Part shown: positions 10,008 through 17,989 of the stretch, piece by piece | How positions within the stretch are numbered: position 1 is the stretch's first letter | How the letters are laid out: each line of letters starts with the position of its first letter | Assembly (NCBI RefSeq): GCF_017814915.1 | Contig: NZ_JAGIPZ010000002.1 | Span: 1-64,000 of the forward strand | Direction: 5' to 3' | Source: Herbaspirillum sp. LeCh32-8 | GTDB taxonomy: Bacteria; Pseudomonadota; Gammaproteobacteria; Burkholderiales; Burkholderiaceae_D | Length of the DNA: 64,000 bases | Translations under genes and position numbers: made by a program | The notes under the pieces: generated by a model | The model's database searches: none | The model's input: only the letters and a program-made list of their open reading frames with translations | Told to the model about the DNA's origin: nothing

Positions 10008-10178
10008 CGTCATCCCGGCGCAGGCCGGGATCCAGTGTCGTTCGTCGCGCTTCTTCGGCGTTGACGTTGATCCCCCAAGGTTGCATCAAGCTTCATCAGT
10101 CATCGCCAAGGCAGTCTCGCTGTCCATTGAATCCGTCGTCCCTGCGAAAGCAGGGACCCAGCGTCGTTTGTTGCGCTT
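10008..10178. repeat. Two REP-like palindromes downstream of kdpC
   Basis: Copies at 10008-10050 (CCCGGCGCAGGCCGGG core) and 10134-10178 (CCCTGCGAAAGCAGGG core), both in the same orientation with CAG(T/C)GTCGTT tails. They fill the first part of the 1.15-kb gap between kdpC and kdpD, which contains no credible gene. Confidence 0.7.
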
Positions 10179-10200
10179 CATCCGTGCTTGCTCGGTGCGG

Positions 10201-10916
10201 TGGGTAGTCTGGTCTTGCTGCATGCAGATGTACTGGCTTTGTGCTTTTCTTTCTCCGGTCGCAGGTGAGCGCCGGGGGGCGGCCCGGCAGCCGCTCACTT
10301 TTCTTGCTCCGCCAAGAAAAGTAAGCAAAAGAAGGCGGCCCCTAAAGTGCCAGCCCCTGCGGGGTTCCCGTCGGAGCGCGCTGAAAAATGGGCAAGGCAA
10401 AGTCGCTGCGCTCCGGTTGCCTTGCTGATCCATTTTTCAGCACGCTCCGCCGGCTGGCCCACAAGGGGAAATACCATCCGCCTCGCCTGCGGCATCGGGA
10501 TGGCGCTCGCCTTCGGCATCGCCTTTCCTCATCCACGCCTTCGGCGTCGCAGGGCATGCTCGGTTTCGCCTTCGAGGCGGTAAGGTGCGGTGGACAAGAC
10601 ATTTGGCCATTGCAAGCCCCGCAATGCCGAAGGCGAGCCGCCAAGGTGTCCGCTTCTGCCCAGCCGCGACAGTGGGGGTAAAAATGGAAAAAGAAGGGCA
10701 GTCGGAGCGCAGCGACTCTGACCTTCCCATTTTTGCCCCCGCTGGCGTGGGAACCCCGGAGGGGCTGGGAAGTAGCGTCCGCCTTCTTTTGCTTACTTTT
10801 CTTGGCGGAGCAAGAAAAGTAAGCAGCTGCCGGGCTGCCCCCGGCGCTCCGCTCCGACCGAAGAGAGAAAAGCACAAAGCCGGTACATCTGCACGTAGCA
10901 AGATCAGGCTACCCCA
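10201..10916. repeat. ~715-bp composite element with ~170-base inverted arms between kdpC and kdpD
   Basis: The left arm (10201-10370) and the reverse complement of the right arm (10741-10916) align over about 170 bases. Shared blocks include GCAGATGTACYGGCTTTGTG and GAAAAGTAAGCAAAAGAAGG. Each arm also holds an inner hairpin, ACTTTTCTTG-CTCCGC-CAAGAAAAGT. The interior carries a 38-base core flanked by AAAAATGG/CCATTTTT (10380-10441) and a related cassette at 10674-10740. No transposase or credible ORF is inside. A MITE-like or other non-autonomous origin is inferred. Confidence 0.75.
10362..10510. repeat. Dispersed repeat, copy 2 (core in the opposite orientation to copy 1)
   Basis: Bases 10362-10391 are identical to 1-30, and the right flank from 10430 follows 69-146 closely. 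The 38-base core 10392-10429 is in the reverse orientation compared with 31-68, with one mismatch. Short inverted ends GCTGAAAAATGG and CCATTTTTCAGC bound it. It is nested inside the composite element 10201-10916. Confidence 0.8.
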
Positions 10917-11050
10917 AACCACCTCAGGGACTAACTACGCACGCAGCAAGACCAGACAACCCGGAGCAACTCACTCAGCGCAATCCACCCAGAACACCCC
11001 ACCCAAACCATCCCCCGCTGCACTAAAATGCCCAATAAACTCCCCCCACC

Positions 11051-13825
11051 ATGACCACCCGCCCCAACCCCGACGACCTGCTGGACCGCGTCATGCGCGA
11101 CGAAGAGCGCCAGGCGCGAGGCCGCCTGAAGATATTCTTCGGCTTTTCCGCCGGCGTCGGCAAGACCTTCGCCATGCTCGAGGCCGCCCAGGCGCTGGCA
11201 AGGCAGGAGGTCGATGTGGTCGCCGGCGTGGTCGAGACCCATGGCCGCGCCGAGACCGAGGCGCAACTGCAGGGCGTGGCGCGGTTGCCGATGCGCATGG
11301 TCGCCTACCGCGACCGCCAGCTTCCCGAATTCGACCTCGACGCCGCGCTGGCGCGCCGGCCGCAGGTGATGCTGGTCGACGAGCTGGCGCATTCCAACGT
11401 GCCCGGTTCGCGTCACGCCAAACGCTGGCAGGACATCGATGAACTGCTGCGCGCGGGCATCGACGTCTACACCACCCTGAACGTGCAGCACATCGAAAGC
11501 CTGAACGACGTGGTCGGCCAGATCACCGGGATCCGCGTCTTCGAGACCGTGCCCGACCATGTGTTCGACGAGGCCGATGACGTGATGCTGGTCGACATCC
11601 CGCCCGACGAGCTGCTGGCGCGCCTGAAGCAGGGCAAGGTCTACCTGCCGCAGCAGGCCGAGAAGGCCGGGCGCAATTTCTTCCGCAAGGGCAACCTGAT
11701 CGCGCTGCGCGAGATCGCCCTGCGCCGCACCGCCGACCGCGTCGACGCCGACATGCGCGAGTACCGCGCCGACCGCTCCATCGCCCAGCTATGGCAGGCG
11801 CGCGAGCGCATCGTGGCGGCCATCGGCAGCGGCGCCGGCGAGGAGCGGGTGATCCGCGAGACCGCGCGCCTGGCGGCCAAGCTGCAGGCCGAATGGCTGG
11901 CGGTGCACGTGGATCTGCCGGGTGATCGGGCGGGCATGGCCGGGCGTGAGCGCGTGGTCGGCTACCTCAAGCTGGCGCAATCGCTGGGCGCGGAGACGGC
12001 CAGCATCAGCGGCGAAGACCTGGCGGCGGTGCTCCTGCAATTTGCCCGCGGGCGCAATGCCGGCAAGCTGGTGATCGGGCAGGAGAGCGGCGGACTGCGT
12101 CGCTTGCTGCGCCGTCCGTCCGGCTCGCTCATGCAGCGCATTGCCGCGCTGGGCGAGGGCATGGATATCTACACCGTGGCGCGCAACCACAGCGCGCGCG
12201 AGCAGGGCGAGCCGCGCTCCGACAGCGCCGCCGACGCCGCCGAGAGCTTGCTCACGCGCCGGCGCCGCGCGCGCGGCACCCTGTGGGCAGTGGCCAGTTG
12301 CGCGGTCACCACCGGGTTGGCCTTCGTGCTCAACGACTTCCTGCATCCGGCCAACGTCATCATGCTTTACCTGGTCGGCGTGATGCTGGTGGCGATGCGC
12401 TACGGCCGTTCTGCCTCGGCGCTGGTGTCGCTGTTGTCGGTGCTGTCCTTCGATTTCTTCTTTGTCGAGCCGCGCTTCTCGGTCAGCGTCTCCGACGTGC
12501 AGTACCTGCTCACGCTGATGGTGATGCTGGCGGTGTCGCTGTTCATCAGTTCGCTCACCGCGCGGCTGCGCCGCCAGGCGCGCGTGGCCATGCAGCGCGA
12601 GGCGCGCGCCGGCAATCTCTACATGCTGGGCAAGGAACTCTCGGCGCTGTTGACGCTGGACCAGATCCTGGAGATCGGCCGCCGCCACCTGGCCGCGGTG
12701 TTCGGCGCGCGCATCGCCTTCTTCCTGCCCGACAGCGCCGAGCAGTTGCGCGTGGCCGAGCCGGAGCCGGAGTCAGGCAGCGCCCACGTGCTCAGGAGCG
12801 TCGACGCCGGCGTGGCGCAATGGGTCTACGACAACGGCCAGCCGGCCGGGCGCGGCACCGCCACGCTGCCGTCGGCGGCCGCGCTCTACCTGCCGTTGAC
12901 GGCGACCATGCGCACCCGCGGTGTGCTGGCCTTCGCGGTGGAGGCGCCAACCGACGAAGAGCGCCAGCTGGCCGCCGCGCAGCTCGCGCTGCCGGAGAAC
13001 CGCCAGATGCTGGAGATCTTCTGCTCGCAGATCGCCATGGCCATCGAGCGCCTGCACTATGCCGAGGTGGCGCAGGACGCGCTGGTGACGATGGAGTCCG
13101 AGCGCCTGCGCAACTCGCTGCTGTCGGCCATCTCGCACGACCTGCGCACGCCGCTGACCTCGCTGGTGGGCAGCGCCGATGTGCTGGCGGCCAATGCGCG
13201 CCTGGATGACGACGCCCGCGCCATGGCGCGCACCATCAGCGAACAGTCGCAGAAGATGGTGGGCCTGATGAATAATCTGCTCGACATGGCACGCCTGCAG
13301 GCCGGCGCCGTCACGCTGAACCGCCAATGGAACGCGCTGGAAGAAGTCATCGGTTCCTCGCTGCGCCTGCTGGCCAAGGCGCTGGAAGGGCGCCGGGTCG
13401 ACACCCGCATTCCGGCCGACTTGCCGCTGCTGCGGGTGGACGCGGTGCTGCTGGAGCGGGTGTTCGCCAACCTGCTGGAAAACGCCATCAAGTATTCACC
13501 GCCGGACAGCGGCATCGCCATCGCTGCCCAGGTCGAGCCGGCCGAGGCCGTGCAGTCGGGAACGTCCGGAATGCAGGTGCGCGTCAGCGTGAGCAATCAA
13601 GGTCGCGGGTTCCCGCCGCAGATGATGCAGCACGCTTTTGAAAAATTCACGCGCGGCGATGCCGAATCGAGCACGCCGGGCGTGGGCCTGGGGCTGGCGA
13701 TCTGCCGCGCCATCGTCGAGGTGCATCAGGGCCGGATCTGGATTGCGCCGCAGGATGCCGGGCAGGGCGCAACCATTTGCTTCACGCTGCCGGTGGAAGC
13801 GCAGCCGGCCTTGCCGGAAGAATGA
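11051..13825 (+). CDS. kdpD: K+/osmotic sensor histidine kinase KdpD
   Basis: A 924-residue sensor kinase that phosphorylates KdpE when K+ is scarce. Domain order: N-terminal KdpD domain with Walker A GVGKT (Lys38) about residues 20-230, a universal-stress-protein-like domain about 250-370, four membrane helices (DUF4118) about 400-500, a GAF-like region about 520-670, then HisKA with SAISHDLRTPLTSL (His696) and the HATPase domain with NLLENAIKYSPP and the GVGLGLAIC box. Full length for the family. No strong Shine-Dalgarno precedes the ATG; the leader is strikingly A/C-rich. kdpE follows after 10 bases. It is separated from kdpFABC by 1.15 kb of repeats, so it probably has its own promoter. 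Confidence 0.97.
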   Translation: MTTRPNPDDLLDRVMRDEERQARGRLKIFFGFSAGVGKTFAMLEAAQALARQEVDVVAGVVETHGRAETEAQLQGVARLPMRMVAYRDRQLPEFDLDAALARRPQVMLVDELAHSNVPGSRHAKRWQDIDELLRAGIDVYTTLNVQHIESLNDVVGQITGIRVFETVPDHVFDEADDVMLVDIPPDELLARLKQGKVYLPQQAEKAGRNFFRKGNLIALREIALRRTADRVDADMREYRADRSIAQLWQARERIVAAIGSGAGEERVIRETARLAAKLQAEWLAVHVDLPGDRAGMAGRERVVGYLKLAQSLGAETASISGEDLAAVLLQFARGRNAGKLVIGQESGGLRRLLRRPSGSLMQRIAALGEGMDIYTVARNHSAREQGEPRSDSAADAAESLLTRRRRARGTLWAVASCAVTTGLAFVLNDFLHPANVIMLYLVGVMLVAMRYGRSASALVSLLSVLSFDFFFVEPRFSVSVSDVQYLLTLMVMLAVSLFISSLTARLRRQARVAMQREARAGNLYMLGKELSALLTLDQILEIGRRHLAAVFGARIAFFLPDSAEQLRVAEPEPESGSAHVLRSVDAGVAQWVYDNGQPAGRGTATLPSAAALYLPLTATMRTRGVLAFAVEAPTDEERQLAAAQLALPENRQMLEIFCSQIAMAIERLHYAEVAQDALVTMESERLRNSLLSAISHDLRTPLTSLVGSADVLAANARLDDDARAMARTISEQSQKMVGLMNNLLDMARLQAGAVTLNRQWNALEEVIGSSLRLLAKALEGRRVDTRIPADLPLLRVDAVLLERVFANLLENAIKYSPPDSGIAIAAQVEPAEAVQSGTSGMQVRVSVSNQGRGFPPQMMQHAFEKFTRGDAESSTPGVGLGLAICRAIVEVHQGRIWIAPQDAGQGATICFTLPVEAQPALPEE

Positions 13826-13835
13826 GGAAAAGAAT

Positions 13836-14546
13836 ATGCAAGAACACGCAGGCAACATCGTCTTCATCGAGGACGACGCGCACATCCGCAAGCTGGTGAA
13901 GGGGGCGTTGGAGCAGGAAGGCTTCATCGTCCATGAAGCGAAGACCGCGCGCGAGGGCGTCACCGAAGCCGGCACCCGCAAGCCCGACCTGATCATCCTC
14001 GACCTCGGTTTGCCCGACCTCGACGGCAAGCAGGTCATCGCCGAGATCCGCAGCTGGAGCGGCGTTCCCATCGTGATCCTGTCGGCCCGCACGCAAGAGT
14101 CGGAGAAGGTGGAGGCGCTCGACGCCGGCGCTGACGACTACCTGGTCAAGCCCTTCGGCATGCCCGAGCTGCTGGCCCGCATGCGCGCCCAGCTGCGCCG
14201 TCACGCGCGGGCCTCGGGGGAAGGAAAGGCCAGTGGTCGTTATCGCCTGGGCGAGGTCGCGGTCGATCTGCCGGCGCGCAGCGTCACGCGCAACGGCGAG
14301 GCGCTGCACCTGACGCAGATTGAATATCGCCTGCTGGCCACGCTGCTGCGCGACGCCGGCCGCGTGATCACGCACCGCCAGTTGCTGGTGGCCGGCTGGG
14401 GGCCTTCGCACGCCGACGATCATCACTACCTGCGCATCTACATGCAGCGCCTGCGCCAGAAGCTGGAAAAGGACGCCGCGCAGCCGGTGCACATCCTGAC
14501 CGAGATCGGGGTCGGGTATCGGGTGGCGGAGGTGGTGACGGATTAG
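13836..14546 (+). CDS. kdpE: Response regulator KdpE (OmpR family)
   Basis: A 236-residue response regulator with an N-terminal receiver (acidic pair Asp13/Asp14, phospho-acceptor Asp56 in ILDLGLPD, Lys in LVKPF) and a C-terminal winged-helix DNA-binding domain (YLRIYMQRLRQKLE, GVGYR). Activated by KdpD, it turns on kdpFABC. The start is the ATG at 13836, where the conserved receiver begins; the frame is open upstream inside kdpD and that extension is rejected. The gene ends at a bidirectional terminator. Confidence 0.96.
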   Translation: MQEHAGNIVFIEDDAHIRKLVKGALEQEGFIVHEAKTAREGVTEAGTRKPDLIILDLGLPDLDGKQVIAEIRSWSGVPIVILSARTQESEKVEALDAGADDYLVKPFGMPELLARMRAQLRRHARASGEGKASGRYRLGEVAVDLPARSVTRNGEALHLTQIEYRLLATLLRDAGRVITHRQLLVAGWGPSHADDHHYLRIYMQRLRQKLEKDAAQPVHILTEIGVGYRVAEVVTD

Positions 14547-14577
14547 GCGGCAGGATGCAGTATCTGCCGCCCAATGC

Positions 14578-14607
14578 AAAACCGGCCTTTGACGGCCGGT
14601 TTTTTTG
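14578..14607. terminator. Bidirectional rho-independent terminator
   Basis: Stem AACCGGCC/GGCCGGTT with a short loop, an A run on the left and seven Ts on the right. It ends kdpE on the plus strand and sits just beyond the stop of the 40-residue ORF on the minus strand. Confidence 0.85.
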
Positions 14608-14621
14608 TCTTACCTGAAAGC

Positions 14622-14744
14622 TCAGTTGGCTTTCTTGGCTTCCAGAATCGATTCTTCCAGGTCGATCAGCGATTCGATCGCGGCGATCAACATGCCAATG
14701 CGGTGACGGCGGTACAGCAGTTTCTTTCTCAGGCGGATGCTCAT
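14622..14744 (-). CDS. Small hypothetical protein (40 aa)
   Basis: Begins MSIRLRKKLLYRRHRIGMLI and ends in the acidic/helical tail LEESILEAKKAN. The ATG is preceded by TAGGAGAAAAC, a near-perfect ribosome site, which is the main reason to believe it. A longer in-frame start at 14852 lacks one. The peptide looks like an amphipathic helix with a strongly basic N-terminal half. A TATAAT hexamer lies on this strand at 14909-14914, about 165 bases upstream. Function unknown. Confidence 0.55.
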   Translation of the reverse strand: MSIRLRKKLLYRRHRIGMLIAAIESLIDLEESILEAKKAN

Positions 14745-14920
14745 GTTTTCTCCTACGACCAGCACCATGCTGGCTCTTGCACGGGCAAAGCCGCGTCGTG
14801 CGCGGCGGTGGGGGTGAAATTTCCTTGATGCAATTGATTGTAGGGAAGACATGTCGGGCGGCCGTCGTTGGCGCCGTCCGGCCTGTTGCGTCTTCCCGGG
14901 AGGCCGTGATTATAACTGGT

Positions 14921-14974
14921 CGCGCCGCCGGCCCGCCTTTTCGCGCCGCCGGCCCCGCCTTTTCGCGGCGCCGG
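14921..14974. repeat. Short tandem GC-rich repeat
   Basis: A 21-22 base unit beginning CGCGCCGCCGGCCC and ending CCTTTT occurs twice (14921-14941, 14942-14963), then a partial third copy. It lies between the 3' end of the gene at 15006-15593 and the small ORF. Confidence 0.7.
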
Positions 14975-15005
14975 GCGTGCCGCCTGTGGGGCGCTGATGT
15001 CTTGC

Positions 15006-15593
15006 TTATGGCCAGTTCAGCAGCGGCAAGCTCAGCGCCACCATGACGATACAGCCGCCGCTGAGCAGCAGCTGGTGGCGCTTGAGGATGAAGGACAGCA
15101 GTCCGGCGCCCGCGAGGAACAGCGCGAAATTGACCAGGTATTGCTTGGCCGCGGCCGAAGCAGGCAAGGCTTCGCTCGCTTCCGGCATGCCGCCGGCGGC
15201 GGCCAGGAATTTCCATGCACAGGCTAGCGCGGCCAGCACGGCGCAGTTGAAGTAGGTATTGAGATTGGGGAAGATCTCGCCCTCGTACGGGCGCAGTTCG
15301 ACGCCGCTGCATTTGCCGTCCTGATAGAAGGCTTCCAGCAGTTGGCGGTCGCCGCGCCAGGTGCAGGCGCTGCGGCCGTGATCGAGTTCGGCGCGTGCGG
15401 ACGGCTGGCCGAGCTGGCGGATCAGTTCATCAGGAGCGCTGCCGTTCCACTGGCCCAGCGCCGCGGCCTTGATCTTCTGGTCCTGCTGCTGCCCCTTGCG
15501 GCGCTTGCCCAGCTGCCTCAAGGCCAGTTGGGCCAGGGCCAGGGAGTTGAACAGGTAGATCCACTGGAGGACGGTGCCGTAGTCGGTTTGCAT
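15006..15593 (-). CDS. Hypothetical membrane protein
   Basis: I do not recognise a named family. From the ATG at 15593 the protein has 195 residues: an N-terminal hydrophobic stretch (WIYLFNSLALAQLAL), a soluble part that resembles small BamE/SmpA-like folds only loosely (ELIRQLGQPSARAEL ... GDRQLLEAFYQDGKCSGVEL), then about three hydrophobic segments that look like membrane helices in the C-terminal third. No convincing ribosome site marks the start; ATGs at 15623 and 15659 are alternatives. It may be cotranscribed with the gene at 15699-16097, 105 bases upstream. Confidence 0.6.
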   Translation of the reverse strand: MQTDYGTVLQWIYLFNSLALAQLALRQLGKRRKGQQQDQKIKAAALGQWNGSAPDELIRQLGQPSARAELDHGRSACTWRGDRQLLEAFYQDGKCSGVELRPYEGEIFPNLNTYFNCAVLAALACAWKFLAAAGGMPEASEALPASAAAKQYLVNFALFLAGAGLLSFILKRHQLLLSGGCIVMVALSLPLLNWP

Positions 15594-15698
15594 GGGAGAG
15601 CCGGGTTGGAAACGATGCGGCATCTTGCCGCCTGTCCCGCGCTTTGTCCACCGTCGCATGGTCTGCCGTTGCGTCGCTATTGCTTGCGCGTCGTCAAC

Positions 15699-16097
15699 CT
15701 AAAGATCCCCCCAGATGTCGATCTGCCGGCGTATCTCGCCGTTGCGGGCGTCGCAGATGAAGAGCACCTCGCGCAGATCCTTGCGCACCACGTAGCGGAA
15801 GTACTCGCGGTCGGTGCGGGCGACGAAGTCTTCGCTTTCGATTTTCCCGTCCAGCGCCTGCCGGACCCGCCGGCGGCAATCGTCGCGGTGTTGCTGCGCC
15901 TGTGGCGAGGGGCCGTAGTCCTCCGGCGAGCGATACGGCGCCACCGCTCCCGCCGCCGGCACGATGCAGGCGCACAGCACGAAGATCAGCGCCACCGCCA
16001 GCGCGCAGCGGTACTCGGTGCGGTGGCCGGTGCGCAAGAAGAGATGACGCGGGGAGAAGGGATGCAGGCGTTGCCGGCGAGCGGGCATGGTATTCAT
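15699..16097 (-). CDS. Hypothetical exported or membrane-anchored protein
   Basis: 132 residues. The basic N-terminus is followed by a hydrophobic segment (ALAVALIFVLCACIVPAAGAV) that could be a signal peptide or anchor. The rest is a charged soluble domain with two Cys residues (DDCRRRVRQAL, EVLFICDARNGEIRRQIDIWGDL). The ATG at 16097 has GGAG nine bases upstream; an upstream in-frame start at 16154 does not. It lies 64 bases after the porin gene on the same strand, so they may share a transcript. Family not recognised. Confidence 0.6.
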   Translation of the reverse strand: MNTMPARRQRLHPFSPRHLFLRTGHRTEYRCALAVALIFVLCACIVPAAGAVAPYRSPEDYGPSPQAQQHRDDCRRRVRQALDGKIESEDFVARTDREYFRYVVRKDLREVLFICDARNGEIRRQIDIWGDL

Positions 16098-16161
16098 GGT
16101 GGGCTCCGGTCGATGCGGCGCGAAAGACAGAGAGTCTTCGCGCCGGGTTCGCATCAGGCAA

Positions 16162-17013
16162 TCAGAAGGTCTTGTTCAGCGACAGCACCACCTGGCTGCG
16201 GCCGATGTTCTTGCCGCGGATGGTGTAGCCGGCGTCGGCGGCATTGGTGTCGGTGTAGGCCAGGCCCAGCAGGTAGCCGTAGAAGTCGCGGGTCAGGCCG
16301 AGCTTCCAGTCGGTGTAGGACAGCGCCGAGGCGTTCGGGCCGGTGTAGCGCTGGCGGCCGATGTGGGCGATGCCGTTGATGCCGGCGAACAGTTCATGGT
16401 TGACCGACAGGTCGGCGTAGCTGCTGCCGCTGGTGCCGGCGTTGCCGAAGGTATTGCCGGTGCTGTAGGAGTACTTGAAGGCGATCCATTTGGCGTCCAG
16501 GCCGGCGTAGATTTCATTGGTGTCCGGCTTGGTCATGCCGGCCGGGTAGCTGCCGGGATAGGCGTAGTGCAGCACGCCGACGTCGGCATTGAGCCAATCG
16601 GTGAGCGCCGGTTTCCAGCCGGCGTAGAGGTCGGCTTCCAGGCTGGCCGAGGCGGCGGAATTGGTGTCGGAGATCCAGCTGACGTTGGACATCCACAGGC
16701 CGGCGTACAGGCCGTTGTCGTGGGTCAGGTCGAAGCCGCCTTGCAGCGCCGGCTTGCGATTGGTCTGGGTGGTGCCGCGAAAGACGTACTGGCTGACTAC
16801 GCCGAGGTTGCCGGTCAGGTGCAACGGCGATGCGTCGGCGCCCGGCGCGGCCTCTTGCGCCTGCGCCGGGGCGATCACGGCGATCGCCAGCAGCACCCCG
16901 GCGGCGGCCAGCGTGGCCAGCCCGGCCAGTTGCGCGTTGCGCAGGCGACGACGGCCCAGCGGCGGGTGTTGCACAAAGCGTGCGTTCTGTTCTTGTTCTG
17001 TCTTGCGGTTCAT
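16162..17013 (-). CDS. TorF-family putative porin
   Basis: A 283-residue outer-membrane protein of the conserved family annotated as TorF/Gcw_chp putative porins. The N-terminus has an unusually long basic n-region, then the hydrophobic core AGLATLAAAGVLLAIAVIA and a likely signal cleavage after AQA (residue 52). The mature part has alternating beta-strand character with blocks LTGNLGVVSQYVFRG, SNVSWI, DLYAGWK and EIYAGLDAKWIAFKYSYS, and it ends in Phe, the usual outer-membrane insertion signal. Its promoter shares a ~21-base element with the kdp operon, suggesting that this porin is induced under the same K+/osmotic conditions. Substrate unknown. Confidence 0.85.
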   Translation of the reverse strand: MNRKTEQEQNARFVQHPPLGRRRLRNAQLAGLATLAAAGVLLAIAVIAPAQAQEAAPGADASPLHLTGNLGVVSQYVFRGTTQTNRKPALQGGFDLTHDNGLYAGLWMSNVSWISDTNSAASASLEADLYAGWKPALTDWLNADVGVLHYAYPGSYPAGMTKPDTNEIYAGLDAKWIAFKYSYSTGNTFGNAGTSGSSYADLSVNHELFAGINGIAHIGRQRYTGPNASALSYTDWKLGLTRDFYGYLLGLAYTDTNAADAGYTIRGKNIGRSQVVLSLNKTF

Positions 17014-17043
17014 GCTGAAAGCTCCACGGGTTGAGGAGCCTGC

Positions 17044-17079
17044 AGCTTAGGTTTGTCCGCGTTTAATCCGGATAAAACT
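17044..17079 (-). promoter_or_regulatory. Porin promoter with kdp-like element
   Basis: On the minus strand the sequence AGTTTTATCCGGATT plus six more bases (17079 down to 17059) matches 19 of 21 positions of the kdp element at 4935-4955. It is followed after exactly nine bases by TAAGCT (17049-17044), corresponding to TATCGT at kdp. The start codon is 30 bases further on. Inferred target of KdpE or another shared activator. Confidence 0.55.
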
Positions 17080-17124
17080 TTGGCGCGGCGGCGTTAACGC
17101 CCCGTAAAAAATCGGACCGGTTGT

Positions 17125-17925
17125 TTACGCCGGAGGGCTCCACTTCGGCGCGCGTTTCTCAAGAAAGGCGTCGATGCCTTCCATCGCGTCGGCCTCCATG
17201 ATGTTGCGCGCCATGACCTCGGCCGCGTAGTCGTAGGCCTCCGGCAGCGCCATCTGCTTCTGGCGGTAGACCATGGCCTTGCCGTAGCGGATCGCGGCCG
17301 GGCTCTTGGCGACGATCTGTGCGGCAAGCGCGGCCACGGCGGCATCGAGTTCCTCTTCTTCCACGGCCTGGTTGATCAGGCCCCAGTCGGCTGCGGTGCG
17401 GGCGTCGATGAACTTGCCGGTCACCAGCATCTCGAAGGCTCGCTTGATCGGCACGTTGCGCGTCAGCGCCACCGAGGGCGTGGCGCAGAACAGGCCGACG
17501 TTGATGCCCGAGACCGCGAAGCGTGCCGCGTGCGAGGCCACCGCCAGGTCGCAGCTGCCCACCAGCTGGCAGCCGGCGGCAGTGGCGATGCCGTGCACGC
17601 GCGCGATCACCGGCACCGGCAGCGCCTGGATGGCCTGCATCACGCGGCTGCAGCGGCCAAACAGTTCCTGGTAATAGGCCAGCTCGGGCGTGGCGCGCAT
17701 CTCGCGCAGGTCATGGCCGGCGCAGAAGGCGCGGCCGTTGGCGGCCAGCACTACGCAGCGCACCTCGGGATCGGTTGCCAGCCGGTCGAGCTGGGTTTGC
17801 AGCGCCTCCAGCATCGCTTCGGACAGGGCATTGAACTGCTGCGGGCGGTTCAGCGTCAGCGTGGCGACGCCTCGCTCGTCATGGCGCAGCAGGATGGCTT
17901 GGGATGCGTCTTGGGATGCGCTCAT
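17125..17925 (-). CDS. Crotonase-fold protein (ECHDC3-like enoyl-CoA hydratase family)
   Basis: 266 residues with the crotonase core: FNALSEAM, the oxyanion-hole segment AFCAGHDLREM, and AAGCQLVGSCDLAVAS. Where enoyl-CoA hydratases carry two catalytic glutamates (GCELA and QPEI...G), this protein has Gln (GCQLV) and a Gly-containing SGINVGLFC segment. Classical hydration is therefore doubtful, as in the ECHDC3-like subfamily it resembles. Another CoA-thioester reaction or binding role is possible. It follows the PF10118 hydrolase gene by 64 bases, probably in one operon controlled by the divergent TetR regulator. Confidence 0.88.
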   Translation of the reverse strand: MSASQDASQAILLRHDERGVATLTLNRPQQFNALSEAMLEALQTQLDRLATDPEVRCVVLAANGRAFCAGHDLREMRATPELAYYQELFGRCSRVMQAIQALPVPVIARVHGIATAAGCQLVGSCDLAVASHAARFAVSGINVGLFCATPSVALTRNVPIKRAFEMLVTGKFIDARTAADWGLINQAVEEEELDAAVAALAAQIVAKSPAAIRYGKAMVYRQKQMALPEAYDYAAEVMARNIMEADAMEGIDAFLEKRAPKWSPPA

Positions 17926-17989
17926 CGCCGGTCTCCGTGGTGTAGGTATGCGGCGATGGTAGCGCGAGGGCGAGGCGGCGTGCTTGCAT

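Noticed and set aside
10342-10922. Overlapping ORFs inside the kdpC-kdpD repeat
   Set aside because: They are translations of inverted-repeat sequence, appear on both strands in several frames and have no start signals.
13638-13835. N-terminal extension of kdpE inside kdpD
   Set aside because: The receiver domain begins at 13836; the upstream residues are out-of-frame kdpD.
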